Below, one piece after another: positions 28,083-38,230 of a stretch of DNA of 64,000 bases. Below the pieces are notes generated by a model. That model was not told the DNA's origin, ran no database searches, and saw only the letters and a program-made list of their open reading frames with translations. Position 1 is the first letter of the stretch, and each line of letters starts with the position of its first letter. The translations under genes were made by a program, and so were the position numbers. This DNA is from JBBDYG01 sp040901765 (GTDB taxonomy: Bacteria; Planctomycetota; Planctomycetia; Pirellulales; Lacipirellulaceae). Location: contig JBBDYG010000089.1 in NCBI GenBank assembly GCA_040901765.1, positions 1-64,000 on the forward strand, given 5' to 3'.

Positions 28083-28094
28083 TCGTCCACTTTG

Positions 28095-29612
28095 CTACAA
28101 CTGCAGCAAGAAAGCCACCAACGCTTTCTTCTCCTCGGCGTTGAGCTTTAGCTCCTGCACCAGGTTAAAGAACTCGACGGTGTCTTCGAGCGTCATCAGC
28201 CGGCCATCGTGCATGTAGGGCGGCGAGTCTTTGATGCCCCGTAATGAGAACGTCTTGATCGGACCATCGGCTTTCATCAAGTGATTGTTCGACACATGCT
28301 CCGCGAAAAACCGCTCCAGCTTCAGGTCGTGCATCTTGTCGTCGAGGTAAAAGGGCGCTGGATGGCACACCGAACATTGGGCCTTGCCGAAGAACAGTTC
28401 CTGTCCTTTTATTTCCTCGCGCGTGGCAAGCTTAGGATCGAGCTTGCCCGTGATGAGCAGCTTGGGCGCGGGCGGGAAATCGAACATGGTCTGCATCTGG
28501 GCCATCAGCGAAACCTGCGTCGCGCGGTCTGGTTCGTTCACGCCCTTCTTGGCAGCGGTCACCTGATCGCCGTCGAAATACGCCGTCCGCTGCTCGAACT
28601 CGGTGAAATCTTCAATGGATCGCAGCGAACGCTTCGAACCGTGAATCTGCTGGTTAAACATCCCCCGTAGGCTCGGCGTGTCGAGGCGGAAGCGGGCGAT
28701 CTGCGGCCGCACGTCGGGCGTCAGGTGGAATGCCGAATTCGTATGGCCGTTGGTGTGGCAATCGAGGCACGTCACTCCTAGGCCCGCTTCGACCGTTTTT
28801 CGGTCGTGCGTTTGGTTAAACTGCTGCTGCGGGAAGGGTGTGAGCAACTGCCGCAATCCGTCCATCTGCACGGGTGTCAGGATGCCATCGAGAATCGCAA
28901 AATAGTTCTTGATGCTCAGCACCTTGCCTTGCGACACGTCGCCCAAGTCGGGCCGGCTCGTTAAGAAAATCGGCGGCGGGAACTCCGGTTGGAAGTGTTC
29001 GGGGATGTCGGTATCGACGTCGAACCGTTCGAGATCCCGGGCTTCGAGCTTTTGCATCGACTCAATCTGCGTCGCCGGGAAAACCATACCGCCTTGCTCG
29101 TGCTTCACGTGCGGCAGCGGCAGAAAGCCCGGCGGAAGAAGCTTCTCCTCGCGGATTTGCTCCGCAGTCATGCCGGCAAGTTTTTCCCACGTTACGCCTT
29201 CCGGCAGCTTTACCCGCACCCCCTGCTGCACCGGCTTGCCGCCCGACATGGCGACGCCCGGCGCAGGCTTGTCGGCCAAGTCGTACCGCGTTTCGAGCAA
29301 CTTCCGCTGCGTATCCATCACACCCGGCCTGGCCTGCACATCCTTTTCCATGGCCTCCTTGAAAGTCGCGCCATCGACAACCAGGAAATAGGTCGTGCCG
29401 CCGGGAGCGCCCGTGCCACGAACTTTGTACTCACCCAAGAAATCTTGCACATTGGGTGGTTGCTCGGCGGGCGGACTGGTGGCTCGACCAACGGCCTCCT
29501 CGGTCGCCTCACTGACGGACCGTTCTTGGGTCCGTTGGGCGAGGGCGTAACTCACGACGGACGTAGCTAAAACGAGCACCAACAGCGAAATTCGGGCAGG
29601 CGCGCAGGTCAT
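28095..29612 (-). CDS. exported di-haem cytochrome c peroxidase-like protein
   Basis: A 505-residue protein with a signal peptide (hydrophobic residues 8-25, ending ALAQ). Two CxxCH haem motifs are present: CLDCH near residue 275 and CSVCH near residue 425, with HTNSAFH and the KTFSLRGIKDSPPYMHDGR stretch typical of MauG/cytochrome c peroxidase relatives (the His of YMHDGRL is a likely distal or tuning residue). The N-terminal 240 residues are not recognised. The start at 29612 is chosen because GGAGG precedes it at good spacing; longer in-frame starts have no such site. Periplasmic electron transfer or peroxide reduction is likely. Confidence 0.82.
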   Translation of the reverse strand: MTCAPARISLLVLVLATSVVSYALAQRTQERSVSEATEEAVGRATSPPAEQPPNVQDFLGEYKVRGTGAPGGTTYFLVVDGATFKEAMEKDVQARPGVMDTQRKLLETRYDLADKPAPGVAMSGGKPVQQGVRVKLPEGVTWEKLAGMTAEQIREEKLLPPGFLPLPHVKHEQGGMVFPATQIESMQKLEARDLERFDVDTDIPEHFQPEFPPPIFLTSRPDLGDVSQGKVLSIKNYFAILDGILTPVQMDGLRQLLTPFPQQQFNQTHDRKTVEAGLGVTCLDCHTNGHTNSAFHLTPDVRPQIARFRLDTPSLRGMFNQQIHGSKRSLRSIEDFTEFEQRTAYFDGDQVTAAKKGVNEPDRATQVSLMAQMQTMFDFPPAPKLLITGKLDPKLATREEIKGQELFFGKAQCSVCHPAPFYLDDKMHDLKLERFFAEHVSNNHLMKADGPIKTFSLRGIKDSPPYMHDGRLMTLEDTVEFFNLVQELKLNAEEKKALVAFLLQL

Positions 29613-29754
29613 TTCAGGTATCCTCCGGGTGAAAAGGTGCGAACCGCTGCGGGAAAGAGCAAAAACGGTGCCGCCTTGGCAAGAGTTCGCTGGCGGAATC
29701 GGTCTCATCCGCTAGAATCAAACCCGACCGTGGCGAACGGCGCGCGGAAGAATA

Positions 29755-30009
29755 GTGCCAGAAAAACAAGGAAACCGACCAGTGTCGTTTATTGAAATGA
29801 CGGGCGCCATGCTCGACCGGATCATCGCGGAGGATGAGCTTCATCACGATAACCTCGATGAGGCGGGGGTGAAGTCCGATACGATCGTGCGTATCAACCG
29901 CCAGGGCGACATCGAGGTCCGCCGCTCGGAAGGCTGGGACGTGATCGGCGGCCTGATCGGCGAATTCGAGTCCCGCGTAAAGCACGAAACCGGCCTCGAT
30001 TGGGCGTGA
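29755..30009 (+). CDS. conserved small hypothetical protein
   Basis: An 84-residue acidic protein (FIEMTGAMLDRIIAEDEL, later GWDVIGGLIGEFESRVKHETG) without a recognised domain, signal or membrane segment. The listed start is GTG at 29755; a second GTG at 29782 would give 75 residues beginning at SFIEMTG and has AAGGAAA upstream, and is about equally likely. It is divergent from the peroxidase-like gene. Function unknown. Confidence 0.6.
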   Translation: MPEKQGNRPVSFIEMTGAMLDRIIAEDELHHDNLDEAGVKSDTIVRINRQGDIEVRRSEGWDVIGGLIGEFESRVKHETGLDWA

Positions 30010-30012
30010 ACC

Positions 30013-30088
30013 GTAGGTCAGGCTGTGCCTGACGATACGCTTCGTTGGACGCCGTAACTTAACACTCGTCAGGCACAGCCGGACCTAC
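30013..30088. repeat. palindromic repeat, GTAGGTCAGGC type
   Basis: A 76-bp palindrome with 22-bp arms (30013-30034 and 30067-30088, one mismatch). The left arm starts GTAGGTCAGGCTGTGCCTGA. It begins three bases after the stop codon of the small gene and belongs with 39159-39238 and 20455-20503. Confidence 0.75.
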
Positions 30089-30239
30089 CTGTCGAACTTC
30101 GCCTTTCCAGAGCGTGTCTCTATCGGTTGTGCCGCCCGCGGCGGTCGCACGACCGGTCGATTGGTTTGATCCAACCGGTTCTGCGCCCGTCTGCTCTTTC
30201 TAAACTGGTACGATATCTCAGGGAATTCTCCGCGCGCTC

Positions 30240-30290
30240 GGGTGCCACTGGCTCGGCCAGCGAATTCGCTGGCAAAGCCAGTGGCACCCC
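30240..30290. repeat. palindromic repeat, GGTGCCACTGGC type
   Basis: A palindrome GGGTGCCACTGGCTCGGCCA ... ending TGGCACCC, nearly identical in its arms to 19247-19297. It ends only about 17 bp before the hisB start codon and so lies in its 5' leader. Confidence 0.75.
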
Positions 30291-30306
30291 AAAACCGGCC
30301 GTCGCC

Positions 30307-30900
30307 ATGCCTCGCACCGCAACCATCGACCGTAAGACGAACGAGACCCATGTCCAGCTTGAGCTGGACTTAGACGGCTCGGGCAATGCCGACATCGAAA
30401 CCGGAGTTGGGTTTCTCGATCACATGCTTACGCTATTCGCGAAGCACGGAGCGCTTGATCTAAAAGTTCACGCTCAAGGCGATCTGCAAGTTGACGCGCA
30501 CCACACGGTGGAAGACGTCGGCATCTGCCTGGGCCAAGCAATCCGCCAGGCACTCGGCGACAAGGCCGGCATCCGCCGCTACGGGCACTTCACGTTGCCG
30601 ATGGAAGAAACCCTCGTGACCGTCGCGCTCGACTTGAGCGGCCGCTATTACCTCGTGTTCCAGGCGCCAATTCCTGCGTCAAAGATCGGCGACTTTGACA
30701 CTGAATTGGTGGAAGATTTCTGGCAAGCGGTTGCCGCCAACGCGCTGTGCAATCTGCACGTCGTGCTGCACCACGGCCGCAACAGCCACCACATCGCCGA
30801 GGCGATCTTCAAGGGCGCGGCCCGAGCGCTGCGCATGGCCGCTGAGCACGATGCCCGCATGCCCGGCGTGCCCAGCACAAAAGGGACGCTCGGCAGTTAG
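30307..30900 (+). CDS. hisB: imidazoleglycerol-phosphate dehydratase
   Basis: A 197-residue monofunctional HisB: the internal duplication typical of the family is visible with DIETGVGFLDHML near residue 30, the metal-binding HHTVEDVGICLG near residue 65 and HHGRNSHHIAEAIFKG near residue 155. It performs the sixth step of histidine synthesis. No other his gene is in the window. ATG at 30307 is chosen over an earlier in-frame start because the latter would translate the palindromic repeat. Confidence 0.95.
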   Translation: MPRTATIDRKTNETHVQLELDLDGSGNADIETGVGFLDHMLTLFAKHGALDLKVHAQGDLQVDAHHTVEDVGICLGQAIRQALGDKAGIRRYGHFTLPMEETLVTVALDLSGRYYLVFQAPIPASKIGDFDTELVEDFWQAVAANALCNLHVVLHHGRNSHHIAEAIFKGAARALRMAAEHDARMPGVPSTKGTLGS

Positions 30901-30988
30901 CAGCGACACCGTAGCTGTATTCGCCGCAAGAATTCAACCAATTTCGGGTTCCTGAATTCTTGCAAAATCAGCTACGCGAAAGACTGCC

Positions 30989-31600
<612 letters not shown>

Positions 31601-31621
31601 ATTGGGAGGTGTGTTCTAAGT

Positions 31622-31709
31622 GGGTGGCACGCCCTGAGTCCGCGAAGGGCGTGGGGAAGCTAATACGAGTCGCACCATGCCCTTCGCAAACACGCAGGGC
31701 GTGCCACCC
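31622..31709. repeat. palindromic repeat, GGGTGGCACGCCCTG type
   Basis: An 88-bp inverted repeat with perfect 15-bp outer arms GGGTGGCACGCCCTG (31622-31636) and its complement (31695-31709), and a second paired word GCGAAGGGC inside. It occupies almost the whole spacer between the phosphofructokinase and pyrophosphatase genes. Confidence 0.75.
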
Positions 31710-31716
31710 GGAATTT

Positions 31717-33045
31717 TCACCGCGCCAGATCCTCTTCGTTCACATACGTCTCCAGAAACCTCGTCAGCTTGTGGAAGTCGCTGTCGGGTTCGACGTAGCG
31801 TACCACCGTGACCAGCGTTTCGGGATCGACCAGTTCCGCAAAGGGCACATACTCAAGCTGCAACTGCCCGGAGCAGGAGATCATCACGCCGTCGAGACCA
31901 TTTTCCACGAGTGCCCGGTACGCCCCGACGCCAAGCTGGCTGCCGAGCATCGCGTCGAATGCATGGGGGATCGCACAGCGCGCTTCGTAGCCGAGTTGCA
32001 GCGGCGTAATCTTGCGCTTGTTGCCCGTCTGCCGGGTATATTCGGCGCTGATCGCCTTGGCGAAAATCTCGTGGAGCTTCACCGCGGCGATATTGATGTG
32101 CCCATGCTCGTCGCGGCTCACGCCTTCGACGTACTTTTGCGGGAGGTACTCCGCCAAGCCCTCGGCCATGACGATCACGCCGTATTCTTTGCCTTCACGC
32201 TCGCGGGCGGTGATCGTCAGCACGATCCGGCGGACCACTTGTTCGAGCTTCATCACGGGCCGAAGGCGCAACTCGCCAGTCGCTGGATCGGTTACCTCTT
32301 CTTCGTCGCGAAAGCGGCCGATGATGTCCTCGACGCTGATCACGAGGCTCGCCTCGCCGGCAATCGCCACGCCGTAGGCGAGCCAACCGGCGCTGCGGCC
32401 CATCGATTCGCACAGGAAGTAGCTGCGGTTCGCCTCGGCGTCGGCCAAGAGATTGCGGACCTCGCGGGCCAAAAAATCGACCGCCGTGAAGTAACCGAAC
32501 GTAAAATCGATGCCTCGGTAATCGTTGTCGATCGTCTTGGGCAGATGAACGATCGGAATTCGCGGCTCACTAGCGGGCAGACGTTCTTGGAACATCTTGA
32601 ACTTGTTGGCCGTCTTGAGTGTGTCGTCGCCGCCAATCGAGATCAGCGCATCGACTCCCAGGGAGCGCAGTCCGTCGTACACCGCCCGCAGCGGCGCGAC
32701 CCGCTCGGGGTCGTCAAAGTGCGCCGGACTGGACACCAGCTTGCCCGGGTTGGTGCGGGCGGTGCCGATCATGATGCCCGTCCGGCTGCGAGTCCGGCCG
32801 AGCATTTTATGATCGATCATCACGTAGTCTTTGCCCTGCTCCAGCGGCTGGTCGGGCTTGTAGTTGGCAAGCGCCGAGTAGCCGTACTTAATGCCGACGA
32901 TCTCGATGTCGTTACGCAGAAACGAGACGGCCGCGGCGGAAATGACCGCATTGGCCCCCGGGGCCGGACCGCCGGCAAACAAAATCGCCGCGCGGCGAAA
33001 ACTGTGGTTCATCCGCCGCGGACGAGAAAGAGCGTCTTCTTCCAT
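31717..33045 (-). CDS. 6-phosphofructokinase, pyrophosphate-dependent type
   Basis: A 442-residue phosphofructokinase. The nucleotide/PPi motif reads GGDDTLKTA (about residue 205) where ATP enzymes have GGDGS, and the following active-site motif is PKTIDND with Lys where ATP enzymes have Gly. These two changes are the accepted markers of PPi-dependent enzymes. The fructose-6-phosphate side has FLCESMGRSAGW-like and YVEGVSRDEHG stretches. It phosphorylates fructose 6-phosphate reversibly with PPi. ppa lies downstream on the same strand. Confidence 0.88.
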   Translation of the reverse strand: MEEDALSRPRRMNHSFRRAAILFAGGPAPGANAVISAAAVSFLRNDIEIVGIKYGYSALANYKPDQPLEQGKDYVMIDHKMLGRTRSRTGIMIGTARTNPGKLVSSPAHFDDPERVAPLRAVYDGLRSLGVDALISIGGDDTLKTANKFKMFQERLPASEPRIPIVHLPKTIDNDYRGIDFTFGYFTAVDFLAREVRNLLADAEANRSYFLCESMGRSAGWLAYGVAIAGEASLVISVEDIIGRFRDEEEVTDPATGELRLRPVMKLEQVVRRIVLTITAREREGKEYGVIVMAEGLAEYLPQKYVEGVSRDEHGHINIAAVKLHEIFAKAISAEYTRQTGNKRKITPLQLGYEARCAIPHAFDAMLGSQLGVGAYRALVENGLDGVMISCSGQLQLEYVPFAELVDPETLVTVVRYVEPDSDFHKLTRFLETYVNEEDLAR

Positions 33046-33244
33046 GGCAAGACTATCAAATGGTGAGCGAATTCCCTTAGCGACTACGCCTGCTCAATTT
33101 ACCACAATGGCGGTACTGCGGCGAATGGGCCAACGATTTCGGTGGCGGCGCGCCCGGAACTGTTTGACGGCACGCCCTTGCGGAACCTACCATATCGGTT
33201 GCCGTCGTCCGCCGAACTAGTAATGCTCAAGCCCGGAGTTCCTC

Positions 33245-34936
33245 ATGCACGCTCCCTCGCTCCGCCCGCCTGGTTGGTCCCTGCGCGTAATCCTCGCCTG
33301 GGCGATGTTGCTCTCCCCGCTGACGGCCGTGCAGGCCCAGAAGCCCGATCGGCCCAGCGCCAAGCCCGAAACGCTCGATACGACTTGGCTCACGCCCGAG
33401 ACCGTCGCCGTGGGTTATTTGCGACTGCGGCAGGTGCTCACCGCCGAGGGGGCGGAACTTTTGCCGCTGGAAATCTTCGATGCCGCCGCGAAGAAGTACC
33501 TCAGCGTCGGCGCGGCTGATATCGAATCGATTACATTTGTCGGCCATCCAAAGAGCGACGAGGACGAGCCATTACTCGCGACGATCTTCAAATTCAGTAA
33601 GCCATTTGATCTATCGGGAATCTCGTCCGAACTTACGGAGCATACGGAACCAGCTGAGCTAAACGGTAAGTTGTATCTTAAGAGCCGCACACACAACCCC
33701 AGCTTTTACCTTCACGATGAAACGACTTTGATCGCGGCCCCGGAGCCGATGCTGCAAAAGCTGCTCCAACAAGCGAACGAGCCAGCTACCGGACCGCTCA
33801 TCGACGAAGTCAAGAACCGCCCCGCGACGGACGACCTCTATATGGCGGTGGACTTGAAATCGCTGCGCCCACTGATTGACGCGGCGCTAGCCGAACAAGC
33901 GGCCCAGATACCACCGCAGTTTCAGAAATACCTTGGTGCGCTCGACCTGATTCGGTCGGCCGAGTTTGCATTCAACATCTCGAAATCCGAACCGCCTTTG
34001 TTGAACGTCTACGGCAACGATGAACAAGCGGCCGAAGCGCTCGCGGCACTGATCGACGAAGGCATGGCCGAGGTCCGGCAGCAAATGGCCGTCGGCATGG
34101 CCCAGCAGATGTCGGACGATCCCGTCGAGCAGGCATTGATGGCCTACAGCGCGCGGCGAACCGACGCCACGATGGAAGCTCTGAAACCGGTTGTCGATGG
34201 CAACAAGCTCACGTTCTTCCCGGCCGACCCCGATAACCCGAACCCCAGCGTAGCGCAGTTGCAGAAAATCGCGGTGATTGGCTTTCTCGTGGCGCTGCTG
34301 CTGCCGGCGGTGCAGGCCGCGCGCGAGGCGGCCCGGCGGAATACGTCAATCAATGAACTTAGGAATATAATGCTTGCCATGCATAACTACCACGACACAA
34401 AGGGGCAACTTCCAGCGCACGCTAGCTATAGCGATGACGGTAAGCCACTTTTGAGTTGGCGAGTTCACGTTCTTCCATATCTCGAACAGCAAGAACTGTA
34501 CAACCAGTTCCATCTCGACGAGCCGTGGGATAGCGAACACAACAAGCAGCTTATCGCCAAGATGCCGGATTTTTATTTGTGCCCGTCCTCGCGGCACGAC
34601 GTACAAGAAGGGAAAACAACCTTTCTGGCTCCGATCGGCGACGGCTTGATCTTCGACGGCACGAAGGATGGAGCTCGTTTCAAAACCGTAACCGATGGCC
34701 TTTCGAAGACAATCATGCTAGTCGATGCCAGCGACGACCGGGCCGTTATTTGGACTAAACCCGACGACTTGGCATACGATCCACAAGACCCGATTGCTGG
34801 ACTTGCCGGGCATCACGCCGGGATTTTCAACGCGGCGTTTGCGGACGGCAGCGTGCAAGCAATCAGCCTCGATATCGACTTGGATGATTTACGAGCGCTG
34901 TTAACCAAAAGCGGTGATGAAGTGGTCGATCGCTAA
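33245..34936 (+). CDS. DUF1559 protein with N-terminal exported domain (copy 1)
   Basis: A 563-residue protein. A signal peptide (residues about 12-35, ending VQAQ) is followed by a roughly 300-residue domain I do not recognise. An internal pilin-like hydrophobic helix with the family signature VALLLPAVQAAREAARR lies near residue 350, and then comes the DUF1559 body (MHNYHDTKG, LSWRVHVLPYLEQQ, YLCPSS, GHHAGIFNAAFADGSV). Most DUF1559 proteins have that helix at the very N-terminus; here it is internal. It is followed by a paralogue. Confidence 0.85.
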   Translation: MHAPSLRPPGWSLRVILAWAMLLSPLTAVQAQKPDRPSAKPETLDTTWLTPETVAVGYLRLRQVLTAEGAELLPLEIFDAAAKKYLSVGAADIESITFVGHPKSDEDEPLLATIFKFSKPFDLSGISSELTEHTEPAELNGKLYLKSRTHNPSFYLHDETTLIAAPEPMLQKLLQQANEPATGPLIDEVKNRPATDDLYMAVDLKSLRPLIDAALAEQAAQIPPQFQKYLGALDLIRSAEFAFNISKSEPPLLNVYGNDEQAAEALAALIDEGMAEVRQQMAVGMAQQMSDDPVEQALMAYSARRTDATMEALKPVVDGNKLTFFPADPDNPNPSVAQLQKIAVIGFLVALLLPAVQAAREAARRNTSINELRNIMLAMHNYHDTKGQLPAHASYSDDGKPLLSWRVHVLPYLEQQELYNQFHLDEPWDSEHNKQLIAKMPDFYLCPSSRHDVQEGKTTFLAPIGDGLIFDGTKDGARFKTVTDGLSKTIMLVDASDDRAVIWTKPDDLAYDPQDPIAGLAGHHAGIFNAAFADGSVQAISLDIDLDDLRALLTKSGDEVVDR

Positions 34937-35029
34937 CCAGTTGCCCCGCGAGCCGGTCGCGAAAGCGGTCGGAGCAAATCCCAATCGCTGTTTCCTGCTG
35001 AACGAATCACAACAAACTAGGAGCGAGCC

Positions 35030-36802
35030 GTGCATACCTTTTTTTCCCTCCGCACCCCCAATTGGGCCCCTCGCGTCATTCTTGCCTGGGCCATGCTTCT
35101 CTCGCCGCTCGCGGCGGCGCGGGCGCAGACGCCCAAACGAAATGCTCTCGCAGTGGAAACCCCTGCAACGGCCCTGAATCCGGAGGAGTCGGACGACGTG
35201 CTCCTCGCCAAGCCCACGGCTGGCATGGTCGATACCACCTGGCTCACGCCGCAGAGCGTGGCGGTGGCCTACTTGCGACCGCGGCAGATTCTCACCGCGG
35301 AAAACTCGGAAATGCTGCCGGTCGAGGTCTTCGCCGCGGCGGGAATCAAATTCATGGGGGTCGATCCAATCGACATTGAGACCGTCACGGCCATCGCCGA
35401 GCCAATGCTCGGCGTGCAGCCGTTCTATGCCCTGGTGTTCGAGTTCAACCAGCCGTTCACGCTCGAAGGGTTGTCGCCCGAGTTCATTATTCACGCCGAG
35501 CCGGCGCAGCTTGATGGCATGCCGTACCTAAAGAGCCGCGAAGCGGCCGCGCCGAGCCTTTACATGAAGGACGACAAGACGCTGATCGTGGCCACCGAGC
35601 CGATGCTTCGCAAGCTGCTCAAGCAGGGTGACAAGCCGAAAACCAGTCTCCTGCTGAGCGAGATCAAAGACCGACCTGCCATTGATGATTTCTACCTGGC
35701 GGTCGATACGAAGTCGCTCCGGCCACTAATCACGATGGGCCTCGGCGCCGCGTCCAACGAAATGCCGCCGCAGTTCCAGAAATACCTCAAGGCCCCGCAG
35801 CACATTCGCGCGGTGGAGTTTGCCGTGAGCTTCTCAGCGCCGCTGCCGCCGCTGGTCAATATTCACGCGGACGACGAGGCCGCCGGGGAGAAACTCGAAG
35901 AATTAATCGAAGAAGGAATAACGGACGCTCGCACGCAACTGGCAGCCGAGATGGCCCGCCAGCAGTCGGACGATCCCGTCGAGCAGGCAGCAATGGCCTA
36001 CAGCCAGCGGATGCTGGACTATTGGCTCGACTTCGTCCGGCCCGTTCGTGAAGGCGACAAGCTTGCATTCTTTCCGATCGATCCCGATAAACAGGGCAAG
36101 AACGGCAACGAGCTGCAAATGATGGCGGTCGTCGGCATCCTGGTGGCACTGTTGCTCCCAGCGGTGCAAGCCGCCCGCGAAGCCGCCCGGCGAGCGCAGT
36201 CGTCGAATAATCTCAAGCAGCTCATGCTGGCCATGCACAATTACCACGCTACTCAAAACGAGTTTCCCGCGCATGCCAACTATAGCGACGATGACAAACC
36301 GTTGTTGAGCTGGAGAGTTCACATTCTGCCCTACCTTGAGCAGCAAGGGCAAGGGCTCTATGAACAATTTCACCTCGACGAACCCTGGGACAGCGAACAC
36401 AACAAGCAGCTTATCGCCAAGATGCCGCAGGTTTATCTCTGCCCGTCGTCGCACTTAAACCAAGCCGACGGCAAGACCACATACGTAGCGCCCGTCGGCG
36501 ACGAATTGATTTTCGACGGCACCAAGGATGGAGCCAGACTCCAACGAATTACCGACGGCACATCCAAGACGATTATGCTCGTCGACGCCAGTGACGATGC
36601 AGCCGTTGTGTGGACGAAACCCGACGATCTTGAGTACGACGCCGAGAATCCCTTGAAAGGACTCACCGGGCACCATCCCGGCATCTTCAACGCCGGCTAC
36701 GCCGACGGCAGCGTCCGCGCCATCAGCCTGGACATCGATCTCGACATGCTACGGGCACTCTTTACCAAGGACGGCGGTGAAGTTATCAACGACGTGCCGT
36801 GA
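35030..36802 (+). CDS. DUF1559 protein with N-terminal exported domain (copy 2)
   Basis: A 590-residue paralogue of the preceding gene with the same order: signal peptide (to about residue 27, ending ARAQT), unique N-terminal domain with the shared TTWLTP, AYLRPRQ and EPMLRKLL stretches, an internal helix VALLLPAVQAAREAARR near residue 380 and the DUF1559 body ending with ADGSVRAISLDIDLD. The two copies keep long identical DNA blocks in the C-terminal half (for example around CTCGACGAACCCTGGGA), showing a tandem duplication. Surface or stalk structures have been suggested for the family; function unproven. Confidence 0.85.
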   Translation: MHTFFSLRTPNWAPRVILAWAMLLSPLAAARAQTPKRNALAVETPATALNPEESDDVLLAKPTAGMVDTTWLTPQSVAVAYLRPRQILTAENSEMLPVEVFAAAGIKFMGVDPIDIETVTAIAEPMLGVQPFYALVFEFNQPFTLEGLSPEFIIHAEPAQLDGMPYLKSREAAAPSLYMKDDKTLIVATEPMLRKLLKQGDKPKTSLLLSEIKDRPAIDDFYLAVDTKSLRPLITMGLGAASNEMPPQFQKYLKAPQHIRAVEFAVSFSAPLPPLVNIHADDEAAGEKLEELIEEGITDARTQLAAEMARQQSDDPVEQAAMAYSQRMLDYWLDFVRPVREGDKLAFFPIDPDKQGKNGNELQMMAVVGILVALLLPAVQAAREAARRAQSSNNLKQLMLAMHNYHATQNEFPAHANYSDDDKPLLSWRVHILPYLEQQGQGLYEQFHLDEPWDSEHNKQLIAKMPQVYLCPSSHLNQADGKTTYVAPVGDELIFDGTKDGARLQRITDGTSKTIMLVDASDDAAVVWTKPDDLEYDAENPLKGLTGHHPGIFNAGYADGSVRAISLDIDLDMLRALFTKDGGEVINDVP

Positions 36803-36803
36803 G

Positions 36804-36953
36804 AAAGCAGGCAGAGGGCAGCAGGCGGTAGGCAGAGGGCAGCAAAACACTCGCACGGCGTTACTACGGCGCGGGCCGACCACTTCGGGGTGCCCGCGCC
36901 GCCGCTCGCGTTCTTTCAATCCCCAATCCCCAATACCCAATACCCCATACCCA
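36804..36953 (+). repeat. two-part 7-bp tandem repeats before PfkB kinase
   Basis: Directly after the DUF1559 stop come units GGCAGAG, GGCAGCA, GGCGGTA, GGCAGAG and GGCAGCA. A GC-rich 65-bp stretch follows, and then units AATCCCC, AATCCCC, AATACCC and variants that end directly at the ATG at 36954. No ribosome binding site is seen. The order mirrors the psd leader at 24476-24564. Confidence 0.75.
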
Positions 36954-37856
36954 ATGTCTTTACTGGTCGTCGGCTCCGTCGCCATCGATAACGTCGAAAC
37001 CCCCCTGGACCGCTGCGACAACCTACTCGGCGGCTCGGCGACGCACTTCTCGCTGGCGGCGAGTTTCTTCACGAGTGTCCACCTCGTCGGCGTCGTGGGC
37101 GAAGATTGGCCGCCGGAGCACACCAAGCTGCTTCAAAGCCACGGCATCGACACCGCAGGGCTGAACGTCGTGCCGGGCGGACGGACCTTCCGCTGGACGG
37201 GCCGTTACGAGCCGAACATGAACGACCGCGAGACGCTCGATGTGCAACTCAACGTGTTTGGTGAGTTCGACCCCAACCTGCCCGAGCATTACCGCCGCGC
37301 GCAGTACGTCTTCCTGGCCAATGGCGTGCCGGGCGTGCAGCTCAAGGTCTTGTCGCAGGTTCCCGGCCGCCGGCTGGCAGTGGCCGACACGATGGACCTC
37401 TGGATCCAAACCCAGCGGCAAGATCTCGATCGGCTGATGGATCAGCTCGACGGCCTGGTGCTCAACGACAGCGAAGCGAAGCTGCTCACCGGCACGGAGA
37501 ACCTGGTCGCAGCCGGCCACGCGGTGCGCGAGATGGGGCCGAAGTTTGTGATCATCAAGAAGGGCGAGCACGGCGCGATGTTCTTCAGCGAGTACGAGAC
37601 CTACGTGCTGCCCGCCTACCCCACGCCAAAGGTGATCGACCCCACCGGCGCCGGCGACAGCTTCGCCGGCGGCATGATGGGCTACCTCGCCCAACAAGAC
37701 AGCTTCGAGCCAGAAACGCTCAAAACCGCGATGGCCTACGGCATCCTGGTCGCCAGCTTCAACGTCGAAGGTTTCGGCGTGAGCCGCGTGCGCGAAATCA
37801 AGCGCGCCGACATCGAGGAGCGGATGGGAGCGTATAAGAAGATGTTGAGCTTCTGA
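36954..37856 (+). CDS. PfkB family carbohydrate/nucleoside kinase
   Basis: A 300-residue ribokinase-fold protein. It opens with VVGSVAIDNVETP and has GGSATHFSLAA near residue 25 and the C-terminal signature DPTGAGDSFAGGMMG near residue 225 with the catalytic Asp and anion hole. Sugar kinases, adenosine kinase-like and inosine/guanosine kinases share these motifs; the substrate is unclear. The start at 36954 matches the family N-terminus, and the open frame upstream is repeat DNA. It is the only gene of its transcription unit that I can see. Confidence 0.85.
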   Translation: MSLLVVGSVAIDNVETPLDRCDNLLGGSATHFSLAASFFTSVHLVGVVGEDWPPEHTKLLQSHGIDTAGLNVVPGGRTFRWTGRYEPNMNDRETLDVQLNVFGEFDPNLPEHYRRAQYVFLANGVPGVQLKVLSQVPGRRLAVADTMDLWIQTQRQDLDRLMDQLDGLVLNDSEAKLLTGTENLVAAGHAVREMGPKFVIIKKGEHGAMFFSEYETYVLPAYPTPKVIDPTGAGDSFAGGMMGYLAQQDSFEPETLKTAMAYGILVASFNVEGFGVSRVREIKRADIEERMGAYKKMLSF

Positions 37857-37912
37857 TGGCCGCTGGGGTGACGTAGAATGAAAGAAGCCGACCCCACGGG
37901 AGTCCACCTGCC

Positions 37913-38230
37913 ATGAATGCTACGCTGAGATTATCGATCGACGAAGAGAAGCTCCGCGAATTCTGCCGCAAATGGATGATCTCGGAGCTTGCAGTCTTCG
38001 GCTCCGTATTGCGGGATGACTTTGGTCCGGACAGCGACGTGGATTTTCTCGTGACTTTTTCCGCCGCTGCTCCTTGGAATGTGCTCCATCATGTGCATAT
38101 GGAAGATGAGTTAAGCATGATCGTCGGTCGTCCAGTTGACCTTGTGGATCGATGCGCTGTGGAGAAAGCCAGAAATCCCTTCAGGCGACGCTCTATTCTC
38201 GAATCAGCCCAGGTGCTGCATGTCGGATGA
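37913..38230 (+). CDS. mntA: MntA-type nucleotidyltransferase antitoxin
   Basis: A 105-residue minimal nucleotidyltransferase. The exact GSx10DxD motif is present: G30-S31, then D42 and D44 (FGSVLRDDFGPDSDVDF). In the MntA/HepT system this protein AMPylates a Tyr of the HEPN toxin and so neutralises it. The gene overlaps the HEPN gene by 11 bp. The presence of all motif residues suggests an active antitoxin. Confidence 0.88.
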   Translation: MNATLRLSIDEEKLREFCRKWMISELAVFGSVLRDDFGPDSDVDFLVTFSAAAPWNVLHHVHMEDELSMIVGRPVDLVDRCAVEKARNPFRRRSILESAQVLHVG

